Shown here piece by piece: positions 32,520 through 41,735 of a DNA stretch of 64,000 nt (within the stretch, counting starts at the first letter, position 1; the number at the start of each line of letters is the position of its first letter). A program made the translations under genes and the position numbers. The notes under the pieces were generated by a model. That model was not told where the DNA came from. It saw only the letters and a program-made list of their open reading frames with translations, and did no database searches. The stretch comes from JACCZX01 sp038216465 (GTDB taxonomy: Bacteria; Pseudomonadota; Gammaproteobacteria; Burkholderiales; Burkholderiaceae_F). The stretch lies in contig JBBQQC010000003.1 of the NCBI GenBank assembly GCA_038216465.1, forward strand, positions 105,426-169,425, read 5' to 3'.

Positions 32520-33551
32520 ATGCATCAAAAGTCTGCTGTGAAATGGGTTGCTGGTGCTGCCGTGTTGCTGGCGGCGGTAAGCCTACCGGCGCATGCCGGC
32601 AAGACACTGGAAACGATGAAGCAGCGCGGCGCGCTCGTATGCGGCGTGAACGTGGGCCTCGCTGGTTTCTCGGCGGCCGATAGCCAGGGCAACTGGACCG
32701 GTCTCGACGTCGATATATGCAAAGCGCTGGCCGCGGCAGTGCTGAGCGATGCGACCAAGGTGAAATGGGTTCCGCTGACCGCGCAGGCGCGCTTCACAGC
32801 GCTGCAATCGGGCGAGGTCGACATCCTGTCGCGCAACACGACGTGGACCTTGACCCGTGACGCTTCGCTTGGCCTTGATTTCACAGGCGTTACGTACTAC
32901 GACGGCCAGGGCTTCATGGTGCCCAAGAAGACGAAGATCACCAGCGCCAAGAGTCTGAAAGGGATCGACGTCTGCGTGCAATCCGGAACCACAACCGAGA
33001 AAAACCTGAATGACTACAACAAGAGCAATGACTTAAGGATGAAGCCGGTGGTATTCGAAGGCTTCGAAGCGTCGGTGAAGGCGTTTTTCTCAGGGCGTTG
33101 CCAGGCCTACACCACCGATGCCTCGGGCATGGCCTCGATTCGCAACAAGGAGGCGACCAACCCCGACGACTACGTGATCCTGCCCGAGTTGATTTCGAAG
33201 GAGCCGCTCGGACCCGCGGTGCGCCGCGGTGACGACGAATGGTTCGCCATTGCCAAGTGGGTGGTCTTTGCCTTGATCGAAGCCGAGGAATACGGGATCA
33301 CGCAAGCCAATGTCGACAAGATGAAGTCGAGCACTGATCCCGGTGTGCAACGCATCCTCGGTACCGGGGAAGACATGGGCAAGCTGCTTGGCCTCGACAA
33401 GGAGTGGGCGTACCGCGCGATCAAGGCCGTGGGCAACTACGGCGAGATTTTCGAGCGCAATGTGGGCCCGAATTCCGCACTCAAGTTGCCGCGCGGCCTG
33501 AACAACCTGTGGAACAAGGGCGGCCTGATGTACGCGCCGCCGGTCCGCTGA
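32520..33551 (+). CDS. aapJ: General L-amino-acid ABC transporter, periplasmic binding protein
   Basis: 343 residues. GGGAGGAGG lies six bases before the ATG. The signal peptide ends SLPAHAGK. The mature protein is a family 3 solute-binding protein: TLETMKQRGALVCGVNVGLAGFSAADSQGNW, GLDVDICKALAAAV, and DILSRNTTWTLTRDASLGLDF. The length and the following permease-permease-ATPase genes fit AapJ/BztA, which captures a broad range of L-amino acids. Its transcript meets a strong hairpin just before aapQ, which should give more binding protein than permease. Confidence 0.92.
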   Translation: MHQKSAVKWVAGAAVLLAAVSLPAHAGKTLETMKQRGALVCGVNVGLAGFSAADSQGNWTGLDVDICKALAAAVLSDATKVKWVPLTAQARFTALQSGEVDILSRNTTWTLTRDASLGLDFTGVTYYDGQGFMVPKKTKITSAKSLKGIDVCVQSGTTTEKNLNDYNKSNDLRMKPVVFEGFEASVKAFFSGRCQAYTTDASGMASIRNKEATNPDDYVILPELISKEPLGPAVRRGDDEWFAIAKWVVFALIEAEEYGITQANVDKMKSSTDPGVQRILGTGEDMGKLLGLDKEWAYRAIKAVGNYGEIFERNVGPNSALKLPRGLNNLWNKGGLMYAPPVR

Positions 33552-33575
33552 CCGATTCCGATCGAGCCTGAATTT

Positions 33576-33607
33576 CCCTCCTTCGCCTCAGCGGAGGAGG
33601 GCTTTTT
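33576..33607 (+). terminator. Attenuator hairpin between aapJ and aapQ, overlapping the aapQ ribosome-binding site
   Basis: CCCTCCTTCGC (33576-33586) pairs along all 11 positions (one G-U) with GCGGAGGAGGG (33591-33601) around a CTCA loop. CTTTTT follows, giving the form of an intrinsic terminator. The 3' arm carries GGAGGAGGG, the Shine-Dalgarno of aapQ, whose ATG is at 33608. The same structure can end transcription after aapJ and hide the aapQ translation start. Confidence 0.8.
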
Positions 33608-34795
33608 ATGGCTGCCGCACCTTCGCTGAAGCCTCCGAAACGACGCAGTTGGTCATGGCGCAGCCAGGCTTTTCGTGGCGTCGTCTATCAGATCGTCGCT
33701 ATCAGCGTCATTGCGCTGGTGGCTTGGTTCCTGACTTCGAACACGCTGACGAACCTGCGCATCCGCGGCATTCAAAGCGGTTTCAATTTCCTGAGCCAGC
33801 CAGCCGGCTTCGGCATCGGCGAGAGCGTGATCGAGTTCGACTCGAGCAATCCGTATTGGAAAGCCTTCCTGGTGGGCCTGACCAACACGATCCGGGTCGC
33901 GGTCATCGGCATTCTGATCTCAACTGCACTGGGCACAGCCATCGGCATCGGCCGCCTGTCGAGGAACTTTCTGTTGCGCGGCGTCTGCACTGCCTACGTC
34001 GAGCTCTTTCGAAACATTCCCGTGCTGTTGCAGTTGCTGATGTGGTACCTGCTGTTGAATGAACACCTACCTCCGGCGGGCGAAGCGCTGAATCCCGTTC
34101 CCGGGCTGTATCTGTCAAAGGGCGGGTTCACATTTCCAGTTCCGCTCTGGGTTCCGGGGTTGGGCGTGATGTTCGCCGGAGCAGCCGGCGCTGTGGCTTT
34201 GGCATGGCTGTATCGGCGCTGGGCGCGGAAGCAATTCGCGTTGACGGGTAACGCCCGCTCTGTTTTCTGGCCGACGCTCGCCATCGTTACTTTTGGCATC
34301 GTCGCGGGTTGGTTGGCAGGCGGCAGCCCGACCGCACTCGACATGCCGCAAAAATCGGAGTTCAACGTAACCGGCGGCGGTGCGGTGACCCCTGAGTTTC
34401 TGGCGCTGACCTTCGGTCTTGCGATCTACACGGCGGCGTTCATCGCCGAGATCGTGCGCTCCGGGATTCAGGCGGTCCCTTGGGGGCAGATCGAAGCGGC
34501 GAGCTCGCTGGGCCTGACCCGAAAGCGGCAATTGCAGCTCGTGCTGCTGCCGCAGGCGCTGCGCGTAATCATCCCGCCGTTGACCAATCAGTACCTGAAC
34601 CTTACGAAAAACTCGTCGCTGGCGGTCGCGATCGGCTACCCCGATCTGGTTTCGATCTCGAACACGACGCTTAACCAGACCGGCCGCGCGGTCGAGTGCA
34701 TCACCATCATTATGGCGGTGTACTTGACGCTGTCGCTGTCGACAGCCGCGCTGATGAATTGGTACAACGCACGCGCCGCCATCAAAGAACGATGA
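33608..34795 (+). CDS. aapQ: General L-amino-acid ABC transporter, permease AapQ/BztB
   Basis: 395 residues, His/Glu/Gln/Arg-type permease of the AapQ class. It has an N-terminal membrane segment, a large periplasmic region, and the HisM-like core VELFRNIPVLLQLLMWYLLLNEHLPPAGEALN. The EAA loop EIVRSGIQAVPWGQIEAASSLGLTRKRQLQLVLLPQALRVIIPPL near residues 282-325 docks with AapP. The long length relative to ordinary HisQ/M proteins is typical of AapQ. Its stop overlaps the aapM start. Confidence 0.92.
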   Translation: MAAAPSLKPPKRRSWSWRSQAFRGVVYQIVAISVIALVAWFLTSNTLTNLRIRGIQSGFNFLSQPAGFGIGESVIEFDSSNPYWKAFLVGLTNTIRVAVIGILISTALGTAIGIGRLSRNFLLRGVCTAYVELFRNIPVLLQLLMWYLLLNEHLPPAGEALNPVPGLYLSKGGFTFPVPLWVPGLGVMFAGAAGAVALAWLYRRWARKQFALTGNARSVFWPTLAIVTFGIVAGWLAGGSPTALDMPQKSEFNVTGGGAVTPEFLALTFGLAIYTAAFIAEIVRSGIQAVPWGQIEAASSLGLTRKRQLQLVLLPQALRVIIPPLTNQYLNLTKNSSLAVAIGYPDLVSISNTTLNQTGRAVECITIIMAVYLTLSLSTAALMNWYNARAAIKER

Positions 34796-35919
34796 GCGCC
34801 GTGTCCGCCAGTTCCGCTGACACTTTTGCGCCGGTTACCGCGCGACCCGCGCCGGCGGCGACGCACGGCGTGGTGGGCTGGCTGCGCCGCAATCTGTTTG
34901 GCAGCGCGGGCAGCGCGCTCGCCACGCTGACGATCATCGCCGCGTTGTTCTACTACGTACCTGGAGTCATCGACTGGGCCGTGGTCAATGCGGTCACGCG
35001 GCCCGACCTCGCCGCGTGTCGCGCGCTTCAGGGGGCCGGTGCGTGCTGGGGGGTGATCGCCGAGAAATACCGGCTGATCCTTTTCGGACGCTACCCGTTT
35101 GACGAGCAGTGGCGGCCGTTGGCGGCGACGGTTCTGATCGTGGCGATGCTGGTCGCAAGCTGCACACGCCCGCTGTGGAGTCGCTGGCTGGTGCTCGCTT
35201 GGGTCATCGTGTTCGCCGCGTTTTTCATCCTGATGCGCGGCGGCGTGTTCGGCCTGTCGGCGGTCGAGACCGATCGCTGGGGCGGGCTGCCGCTGACGCT
35301 GCTGCTCTCCACGATCGGCATCGCCGCTGCGTTTCCGATCGCAGTCCTGGTCGCGCTCGGACGACGCTCGCATCTGCCCGCGCTGCGCACGATTTGCATC
35401 GTCTACGTCGAGCTGATCCGCGGCGTGCCGCTGATCTCCGTGCTGTTCATGGCGTCGTTCATGTTTCCGCTGTTCATGCCGCAAGGGGTCACGATCAACG
35501 TTCTGGTGCGCGTGCTGGTTGGCATCACGCTGTTCGCAGCGGCTTACCTGGCCGAGGTCGTGCGCGGCGGCTTGCAGGCGATTCCGAGCGGGCAGCACGA
35601 AGCTGCCGCATCACTTGGACTTTCCTACTGGCAGACGCAGCGCAAAATCGTGCTTCCGCAGGCGCTGCGCCTGGTGGTCCCTTCGATCATGAACAGCTTC
35701 ATCAGCACGTTCAAAGACACATCGCTAGTCACCATCGTCAGCCTGTACGAGCTCACCGGTTCGGTCACCTTGGCGCTCGCTGGCGATTCGAACTGGCGCT
35801 CGTTCTTCCCCGAGGCGTATCTGTTCATCGCCGCGATCTACTGGATTTTCTGCTTCGCGATGTCGCGTTACAGCTTGTGGGTCGAGCGGCAACTGAACGT
35901 CGGTAACAGGCGAGCCTGA
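34792..35919 (+). CDS. aapM: General L-amino-acid ABC transporter, permease AapM/BztC
   Basis: 375 residues starting at the ATG that overlaps the aapQ stop (ATGA). The core permease region has VYVELIRGVPLISVLFMASFMFPLF. The EAA loop is AEVVRGGLQAIPSGQHEAAASLGLSYWQTQRKIVLPQALRLVVP. The N-terminal 180 residues contain three extra hydrophobic segments, as in other AapM proteins. It pairs with AapQ to form the heteromeric channel. Confidence 0.92.
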   Translation: MSAVSASSADTFAPVTARPAPAATHGVVGWLRRNLFGSAGSALATLTIIAALFYYVPGVIDWAVVNAVTRPDLAACRALQGAGACWGVIAEKYRLILFGRYPFDEQWRPLAATVLIVAMLVASCTRPLWSRWLVLAWVIVFAAFFILMRGGVFGLSAVETDRWGGLPLTLLLSTIGIAAAFPIAVLVALGRRSHLPALRTICIVYVELIRGVPLISVLFMASFMFPLFMPQGVTINVLVRVLVGITLFAAAYLAEVVRGGLQAIPSGQHEAAASLGLSYWQTQRKIVLPQALRLVVPSIMNSFISTFKDTSLVTIVSLYELTGSVTLALAGDSNWRSFFPEAYLFIAAIYWIFCFAMSRYSLWVERQLNVGNRRA

Positions 35920-35925
35920 ACTCCA

Positions 35926-36666
35926 ATGAGCGAGTCCATCATTTCTTTCGACAAGGTCAACAAGTGGTTCGCCCAGTTCCACGTGCTGCGCGATATCGAC
36001 CTTGAAGTCGGCTCCGGCGAACGGATCGTGATCTGCGGACCCTCGGGTTCCGGCAAATCGACGCTGATCCGCTGCATCAATCGACTCGAAGAGCATCAGC
36101 AGGGGCGCCTGGTCGTCGACGGCGTCGAGCTATCGGACGACGTCAAGGCGATCGAGGCAATCCGGCGGAAAGTCGGCATGGTGTTTCAGCAGTTCAATTT
36201 GTTTCCGCACTTGACCGTGCTCGAGAACCTGACGCTGGCGCCGATGTGGGTGACCGGCGTCCCGCAGCAGGACGCCGAGGAAAGAGCGATGGTGCAGCTG
36301 ACGCGCGTACGCATCGCCGAGCAGGCGCAGAAGTTTCCAATGCAACTGTCAGGCGGGCAGCAGCAGCGCGTGGCGATTGCCCGCGCGCTCTGTCTGACGC
36401 CGAAGATCATGCTGTTCGACGAACCCACATCCGCGCTCGACCCCGAGATGATAAAGGAGGTACTCGACGTGATCATCGAGCTGGCCGGCCAGGGAATGAC
36501 GATGATCTGCGTGACGCACGAGATGGGCTTTGCCAAGTCGGTCGCCGACCGAGTCATCTTCATGGACTTCGGCCAGATCGTCGAACAGAACTCGCCGGAA
36601 GAGTTCTTCAGTCACCCGAAGAACGAGCGGACACGGGATTTTTTGTCAAAGATTCTCAGTCATTGA
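35926..36666 (+). CDS. aapP: General L-amino-acid ABC transporter, ATPase AapP/BztD
   Basis: 246 residues. Walker A is CGPSGSGKSTLIRC (about 34-47), the Q-loop VGMVFQQFNLFPHLTV, the signature LSGGQQQRVAIARAL and Walker B IMLFDEPTSALDPE, with the H-loop in CVTHEMGFAKSVADR. This is a complete polar-amino-acid importer ATPase, six bases after aapM. It is the last gene of the aap operon and ends convergently against the ureG end of the urease operon. Confidence 0.95.
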   Translation: MSESIISFDKVNKWFAQFHVLRDIDLEVGSGERIVICGPSGSGKSTLIRCINRLEEHQQGRLVVDGVELSDDVKAIEAIRRKVGMVFQQFNLFPHLTVLENLTLAPMWVTGVPQQDAEERAMVQLTRVRIAEQAQKFPMQLSGGQQQRVAIARALCLTPKIMLFDEPTSALDPEMIKEVLDVIIELAGQGMTMICVTHEMGFAKSVADRVIFMDFGQIVEQNSPEEFFSHPKNERTRDFLSKILSH

Positions 36667-36818
36667 CGAGCGGGACGCCTCGACCATTTGACAGCGCGGT
36701 AGAAAGCGCACACGGCTACTAACGTCGCCAGCACAACCATCGGCGTGATGTGCGAGTGCGAGTTGGGGGCGCCGTGTCCGGGGATGTGCCGCCGCTTGAC
36801 TGCACAAGAACAGCAGCA

Positions 36819-36837
<19 letters not shown>
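36660..36837 (-). pseudogene. Frameshifted small His-rich membrane peptide at the end of the urease operon
   Basis: The ATG at 36837 lies inside the ureG 3' end. The frame begins MHRIVLMLLFLCSQAAAH, a signal-like sequence. In the next frame it continues as IPGHGAPNSHSHITPMVVL, then ATLVAVCAFYRAVKWSRRPARQ and a stop at 36660. A short exported peptide with HGxxxSHSH and one membrane helix fits nickel- or urease-associated accessory peptides. A single-base loss in the GGCGGCACA region appears to have broken it. The 3' end overlaps the aapP stop. Confidence 0.5.
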
Positions 36838-37426
<589 letters not shown>

Positions 37427-37430
<4 letters not shown>

Positions 37431-38086
37431 GATCTGAACAGCCGTGAATATTGAGTTTCGTGCTTCGCCGACAGCATGGCGAAGCCGGGTGCGAAACTGC
37501 CGATATCTTCGTCACGCAACGCCATCGCGTGGCCGACGACTTCGGGAATCCGGTTCGCCATTGCCAGCAGCATGCGCTGGCCGTCGGTCTGGCCGAGGGG
37601 CACGGCCTTCACCGCCGCCATCACCTGATTCTCGAGCCACGACCAAAGATAGGCCTGCAGCGCTTCGTGCGGATCGATCTTCCACGCATTGACCGCCGCG
37701 GCGAACGCGGTCGGAAACGACGGTTCCTCGAAGGCAAGCGGCGTCACGCCGAGGCTCGGAAGGAGGCGGTTCAGTGAATAACCCATTTGCACGGTCTCGG
37801 CGCGCAGTTCTGCCGTTTCGCGGCCGGCGAGAAAGAGCGCGTTGAGCCGTTCTGCGTCGGAGGGGTGAATGATCAAGCGGTAGAGCATCGGCGCTTCGAG
37901 GCGCGCGATCGAAAAATCCAGGACATCGTTGATCCACTGCTTTGCGCTCATCGCATCCGTGACGATGCCAGCGTCGATTGCAGCTTCCAGCCCTTGCGAA
38001 TAGCTATAGGCGCCCACCGGCAGCGTCGGGCTCGCCAACTGCAGCAGCCGGACCAGGCGAGTGCCATGGTTAGTTCTTGTGGGCAT
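37427..38086 (-). CDS. ureF: Urease accessory protein UreF
   Basis: 219 residues from the ATG at 38086, which lies inside the last codons of ureE (17-base overlap). The all-helical UreF pattern is clear: RLVRLLQLASPTLPVGAYSYSQGLE at the N-terminus, AKQWINDVLDF and FLAGRETAELRAETVQMG. UreF links UreD-bound urease to UreG and gates its GTPase. The frame also extends upstream through the antisense-like His-rich part of ureE, which is not part of this gene. Confidence 0.92.
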
Positions 38087-38597
38087 GGTCGCAATGGTCG
38101 TGATCGTGGTCATGGTCGTGATGATGATCGTGAATCTTGGCGACGCCGTGTTCGTGGCCTGCGCCGGCGTACGCGCCCGCTTCGGGCTCGAACGGTACGG
38201 TGATGCGCGTGACCGTAGCGCCGAGTCCTTCGAGCATTCGTTCGAGCACGTGATCGTCGCTGAGCTGTAGGTAGCCGTCACCGATTTCAACTGCGACATG
38301 CCGATTACCAAGGTGATAGGCGATCCTCGCCAGCGCGGCGGCACTCTCGCCTTCGACATGCAGCACCTGTTCGGGCTGCGCAATGACTTCAATGATGCGA
38401 CCGTCCGATGTCGTCACGAGGTCACCGCCGCGCAGGATCTCGCCGCGCGGCAGCATGATGCCGACTTCTTCGCCGGACACCAGCGTCGCCTTAAAGCGGC
38501 TTTTTTGCCGGGTCTCGAAAGGCAGCTCGAGCTGGCCTTTGATCTCGATCTTGTACGCGCCGCGCACGATTTTCAGCTTGTGCTTGATATCGACCAT
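38070..38597 (-). CDS. ureE: Urease nickel metallochaperone UreE with His-rich tail
   Basis: 175 residues. The ATG overlaps the ureC stop (TGATG). The N-terminal peptide-binding domain has LELPFETRQKSRFKATLVSGEEVGIMLPRGEILRGGDLV. The metal domain has the conserved YHLGNRHVAVEI. The last 35 residues carry about a dozen His alternating with Asp, a nickel-storage tail. It donates nickel to UreG for urease activation. Confidence 0.95.
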   Translation of the reverse strand: MVDIKHKLKIVRGAYKIEIKGQLELPFETRQKSRFKATLVSGEEVGIMLPRGEILRGGDLVTTSDGRIIEVIAQPEQVLHVEGESAAALARIAYHLGNRHVAVEIGDGYLQLSDDHVLERMLEGLGATVTRITVPFEPEAGAYAGAGHEHGVAKIHDHHHDHDHDHDHCDHAHKN

Positions 38598-40297
38598 CAG
38601 AACAGAAAATAGCGTTGCGCCATCGGCAACACGTGCGCAGGCTCGCAACTCAGCAGCTCGCCGTCGGCGCGCACCTCATAAGTCTGTGCATCGACCTCGA
38701 TCATCGGCGTACCGTCGTTGTGCACCATGTTGGCCTTGCCGATGGTGCGAGTGTTCTTGACGGGCTCGACACGACGACGCAGGCCGAGCCGTTCGGGCAC
38801 GCCGGCACTGAGCGCAGCCTGCGACACGAAATTGATGCACGTTGCATCCATTGCGCTGCCGAACGCGCCGAACATCGGGCGGTAATGCACCGGCTGTGGC
38901 GTTGGGATCGACGCATTCGGATCGCCCATCGCAGCGGCAGCAATCATGCCGCCTTTGATGATCAACGACGGCTTGACGCCGAAGAACGCCGGCTTCCACA
39001 AAACCAGATCGGCGAACTTACCCGCTTGCACCGAGCCAACGATGTGCGATATGCCCTGTGTGATCGCGGGGTTGATCGTGTACTTCGCGATGTAGCGTTT
39101 GACGCGGAAATTGTCGTTGCGCGCCGTGTCCTGCGGCAGCGCACCGCGTTGCGTTTTCATCTTGTGCGCGGTCTGCCAGGTGCGGATGATTACTTCGCCG
39201 ACACGGCCCATCGCCTGACTATCGGACGACATCATCGAGAACACACCCAGGTCGTGCAGTACGTCCTCCGCGGCGATCGTCTCGCGCCTGATCCGGCTTT
39301 CGGCAAACGCGATGTCTTCGGCGATCGACGCATCGAGGTGGTGGCACACCATCAGCATGTCCAGATGCTCATCGACCGTGTTGACGGTGTATGGCATCGT
39401 CGGATTTGTCGACGACGGCAGCACGTTGGGCAGACCGGCGCACTTGATGATGTCAGGCGCGTGTCCGCCGCCGGCGCCCTCGGTGTGAAAGGTCGCAATC
39501 GTGCGGCCTTTGAATGCGGCGATCGTGTCCTCGACGAAGCCCGATTCATTCAGCGTGTCGGTATGGATCGTCACCTGCACGTCATGTTTGTCGGCGACCG
39601 TGAGACAGCAGTCGATCGCCGCCGGCGTCGTGCCCCAGTCTTCATGCAGCTTCAGACCGTACGCGCCCGCCTCGATCTGCTCTTCCAGCGCACGGGGTTG
39701 GCTCGCGTTGCCCTTGCCCTGAAAGCCGAGGTTCATCGGAAAGCTCTCGGCCGCCTTCAGCATCGAGCGAATATGCCATGGGCCCGGCGTGCACGTGGTG
39801 GCGAAAGTGCCCGTCGCCGGCCCGGTACCGCCGCCAAGCATCGTGGTGACGCCGCTTGCCAATGCTTCGTCGATCTGCTGCGGGCAGATGAAGTGGATAT
39901 GCGTGTCGATGCCACCCGCGGTGACGATCGAACCTTCGCCGGCGATCACTTCGGTGCCGGGCCCAATGACGATGTCGACGCCGGGCTGCACATCAGGGTT
40001 ACCAGACTTGCCGATCCGCAGAATATTTCCGCTTTTGATACCGATGTCGGCCTTGACGATGCCCCAGTGATCGACGATCAACGCATTCGTGATCACCGTG
40101 TCGGCCACATCGGCGGATACACGCTGGCTTTGCCCCATGCCGTCGCGTATGACCTTGCCGCCGCCGAATTTCACTTCTTCGCCGTAGATCGTGAAATCCT
40201 TTTCGACTTCGATCCACAGCTCGGTATCGGCCAGACGCACGCGATCGCCGGTGGTCGGGCCAAACATCTCGGCGTACGCCTGACGGGAAATTTTCAT
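38597..40297 (-). CDS. ureC: Urease alpha (catalytic) subunit UreC
   Basis: 566 residues, the usual length. Nickel ligands and active-site segments are all present: GGIDTHIHFICPQQ, YGLKLHEDWGTTPA (the Lys that is carbamylated), TIHTDTLNESGFVED, FHTEGAGGGHAPDI, the flap MVCHHLD with its Cys and His, and MMSSDSQAMGRVGE. It hydrolyses urea to ammonia and carbamate. Its start overlaps the ureB stop by four bases. Confidence 0.98.
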   Translation of the reverse strand: MKISRQAYAEMFGPTTGDRVRLADTELWIEVEKDFTIYGEEVKFGGGKVIRDGMGQSQRVSADVADTVITNALIVDHWGIVKADIGIKSGNILRIGKSGNPDVQPGVDIVIGPGTEVIAGEGSIVTAGGIDTHIHFICPQQIDEALASGVTTMLGGGTGPATGTFATTCTPGPWHIRSMLKAAESFPMNLGFQGKGNASQPRALEEQIEAGAYGLKLHEDWGTTPAAIDCCLTVADKHDVQVTIHTDTLNESGFVEDTIAAFKGRTIATFHTEGAGGGHAPDIIKCAGLPNVLPSSTNPTMPYTVNTVDEHLDMLMVCHHLDASIAEDIAFAESRIRRETIAAEDVLHDLGVFSMMSSDSQAMGRVGEVIIRTWQTAHKMKTQRGALPQDTARNDNFRVKRYIAKYTINPAITQGISHIVGSVQAGKFADLVLWKPAFFGVKPSLIIKGGMIAAAAMGDPNASIPTPQPVHYRPMFGAFGSAMDATCINFVSQAALSAGVPERLGLRRRVEPVKNTRTIGKANMVHNDGTPMIEVDAQTYEVRADGELLSCEPAHVLPMAQRYFLF

Positions 40298-40602
40298 TTG
40301 AGTTTTCCCATCACCTGCGCGTTGAAGCCGAACACCGTGCGGGCGCCCGCGAGTGCCACCAGTTCGACTGTGCGTGACTGGCCCGGTTCGAAACGCACGG
40401 CGGTGCCGGCCGCAATGTTCAGGCGGAAGCCGTACGCCTTGTCACGATCGAACTGCAGCGCGCGGTTGGTTTCGAAGAAGTGGTAGTGCGAGCCAACTTG
40501 AATGGGCCGGTCCCCCGAGTTCGTGACCTGGACGACTGCGGTCTTCCGTCCGTCGTTTAGAACGACATCGCCTGCTCCGGTTTCGACGTCGCCCGGAATC
40601 AT
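40294..40602 (-). CDS. ureB: Urease beta subunit UreB
   Basis: 102 residues: MIPGDVETGAGDVVLNDGR, then VTNSGDRPIQVGSHYHFFETN, then GFRLNIAAGTAVRFEPGQSRTVELVALAGARTVFGF, the standard small-subunit beta-jelly sequence. It assembles with UreA and UreC into the (ABC)3 enzyme. It overlaps ureA by four bases and ureC by four bases. Confidence 0.97.
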   Translation of the reverse strand: MIPGDVETGAGDVVLNDGRKTAVVQVTNSGDRPIQVGSHYHFFETNRALQFDRDKAYGFRLNIAAGTAVRFEPGQSRTVELVALAGARTVFGFNAQVMGKLK

Positions 40603-40901
40603 GGGATCGGGTGGTGCACGGTGACGAGCTTGGTGCCGTCGGGAAACGTGGCTTCGACCTGAATGTCAGGAATCATTTCGGGCACGCCTTCCATCACGTC
40701 GGCGCGCCTCAGCAACGTCGCGCCGAAGCCCATCAGTTCCGAAACCGATTTCCCGTCGCGTGCGCCTTCCATGATTGCGGCGCTGATGAACGCGACCGCC
40801 TCCGGATAGTTGAGCTTCAGCCCGCGGCCCTTGCGACGCTCGGCCAGCAGGGCCGCGGTGAATATCAGCAGCTTGTCTTTTTCGCGCGGAGTCAACTCCA
40901 T
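40599..40901 (-). CDS. ureA: Urease gamma subunit UreA
   Basis: 100 residues from the ATG at 40901: MELTPREKDKLLIFTAALLA, then GLKLNYPEAVAFISAAIMEGARDG, VSELMGFGATLLRRADVMEGVPEMI and VEATFPDGTKLVTVHHPI, all canonical. GGAG lies eight bases before the ATG. The start overlaps the ureD stop (TGATG). The longer open frame upstream is antisense/overlap of ureD and is not used. Confidence 0.97.
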   Translation of the reverse strand: MELTPREKDKLLIFTAALLAERRKGRGLKLNYPEAVAFISAAIMEGARDGKSVSELMGFGATLLRRADVMEGVPEMIPDIQVEATFPDGTKLVTVHHPIP

Positions 40902-41722
40902 CAGGTTCTCCAGATCCTCGGCAGGTGTGCCGTTCGCCCGAAAATCTGCGGGCGAAGAATCTGCCAAAGTTCGATCAAGCGTTGCTTCGCCGTTTCGCTC
41001 GAACCGCCGAGGTGCCGCGCGATCAGCAATCCGGGCAGCAAGGTCACCGAAACGTCTGCCACTTCTCGGCAAGCTGCCACGACACTCGAGCTGAGCCGTG
41101 GTGCGGCGGCGACCAACGTGGCACACACCGATTTCCCGCTCAATCCCGCAGCGGAGTGCATCAGGCGGCCGCCCGCGTCGACGACACCGCGCTCGCGCCA
41201 CAGCGGTTTGCCGTTTCTGGAAATGCTGTTTCTCAAACCGACATTGCCCTTGCTGAAGCGTTCGCCCGAGCCGGTACGCCCGAGGCAGAGGATTTCCCAA
41301 CCCAAGTAACGCGCGTCAGCCGCAAGGTTCACTTCGCATTCCATCTGGGCCAGCGCGCCGTCAAACACGATCGTTTCCTGCGGCAGCCATTCCATGCTGC
41401 CGCTGACTTCGAAGCGAACCTTCTGGCTTGCATACGAACCGGCGGAGCGATACCACTTTGTCGCGCCCGGCGTCGTGAGCAGTACTGCTGCTTCCGAATC
41501 TATTCGAACTTGAATGAAAAGTTGATCACCGCCGACGATGCCGGCCGGTGGATGAACCACTATCGCGTGGCAAACACCGCCGCCTTCCGGATACAGCGGC
41601 TTCTGCACGACCAACGGGCCCTCGAACCGCTTGTCGCCGAGAACTGTTCTGTTGTCTTCGAACCGAAAGCCAAGAGACAGATCGGCTTTCCATGGAGCGA
41701 AGATCGGTTCGGTGATCCGCAT
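40901..41722 (-). CDS. ureD: Urease accessory protein UreD (UreH)
   Basis: 273 residues from the ATG at 41722, with GGAG four bases upstream. Family features are KADLSLGFRFEDNRTVLGDKRFEGPLVVQKPLYPEG, HPPAGIVGGDQLFIQV, LLTTPGATKWYRS and MEWLPQETIVFDGA. UreD binds apo-urease directly and provides a tunnel for nickel delivery from UreG. It lies 13 bases after urtE, joining the urea transporter and urease genes in one operon. Confidence 0.93.
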   Translation of the reverse strand: MRITEPIFAPWKADLSLGFRFEDNRTVLGDKRFEGPLVVQKPLYPEGGGVCHAIVVHPPAGIVGGDQLFIQVRIDSEAAVLLTTPGATKWYRSAGSYASQKVRFEVSGSMEWLPQETIVFDGALAQMECEVNLAADARYLGWEILCLGRTGSGERFSKGNVGLRNSISRNGKPLWRERGVVDAGGRLMHSAAGLSGKSVCATLVAAAPRLSSSVVAACREVADVSVTLLPGLLIARHLGGSSETAKQRLIELWQILRPQIFGRTAHLPRIWRT

Positions 41723-41735
41723 CTTGCTCCAGCCG

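Noticed and set aside
38615..40486. A 623-codon plus-strand open frame opposite ureC and ureB
   Set aside because: It is the antisense of strongly conserved urease genes. Its composition (Arg/His-rich) is what high-GC third positions produce in the opposite frame.
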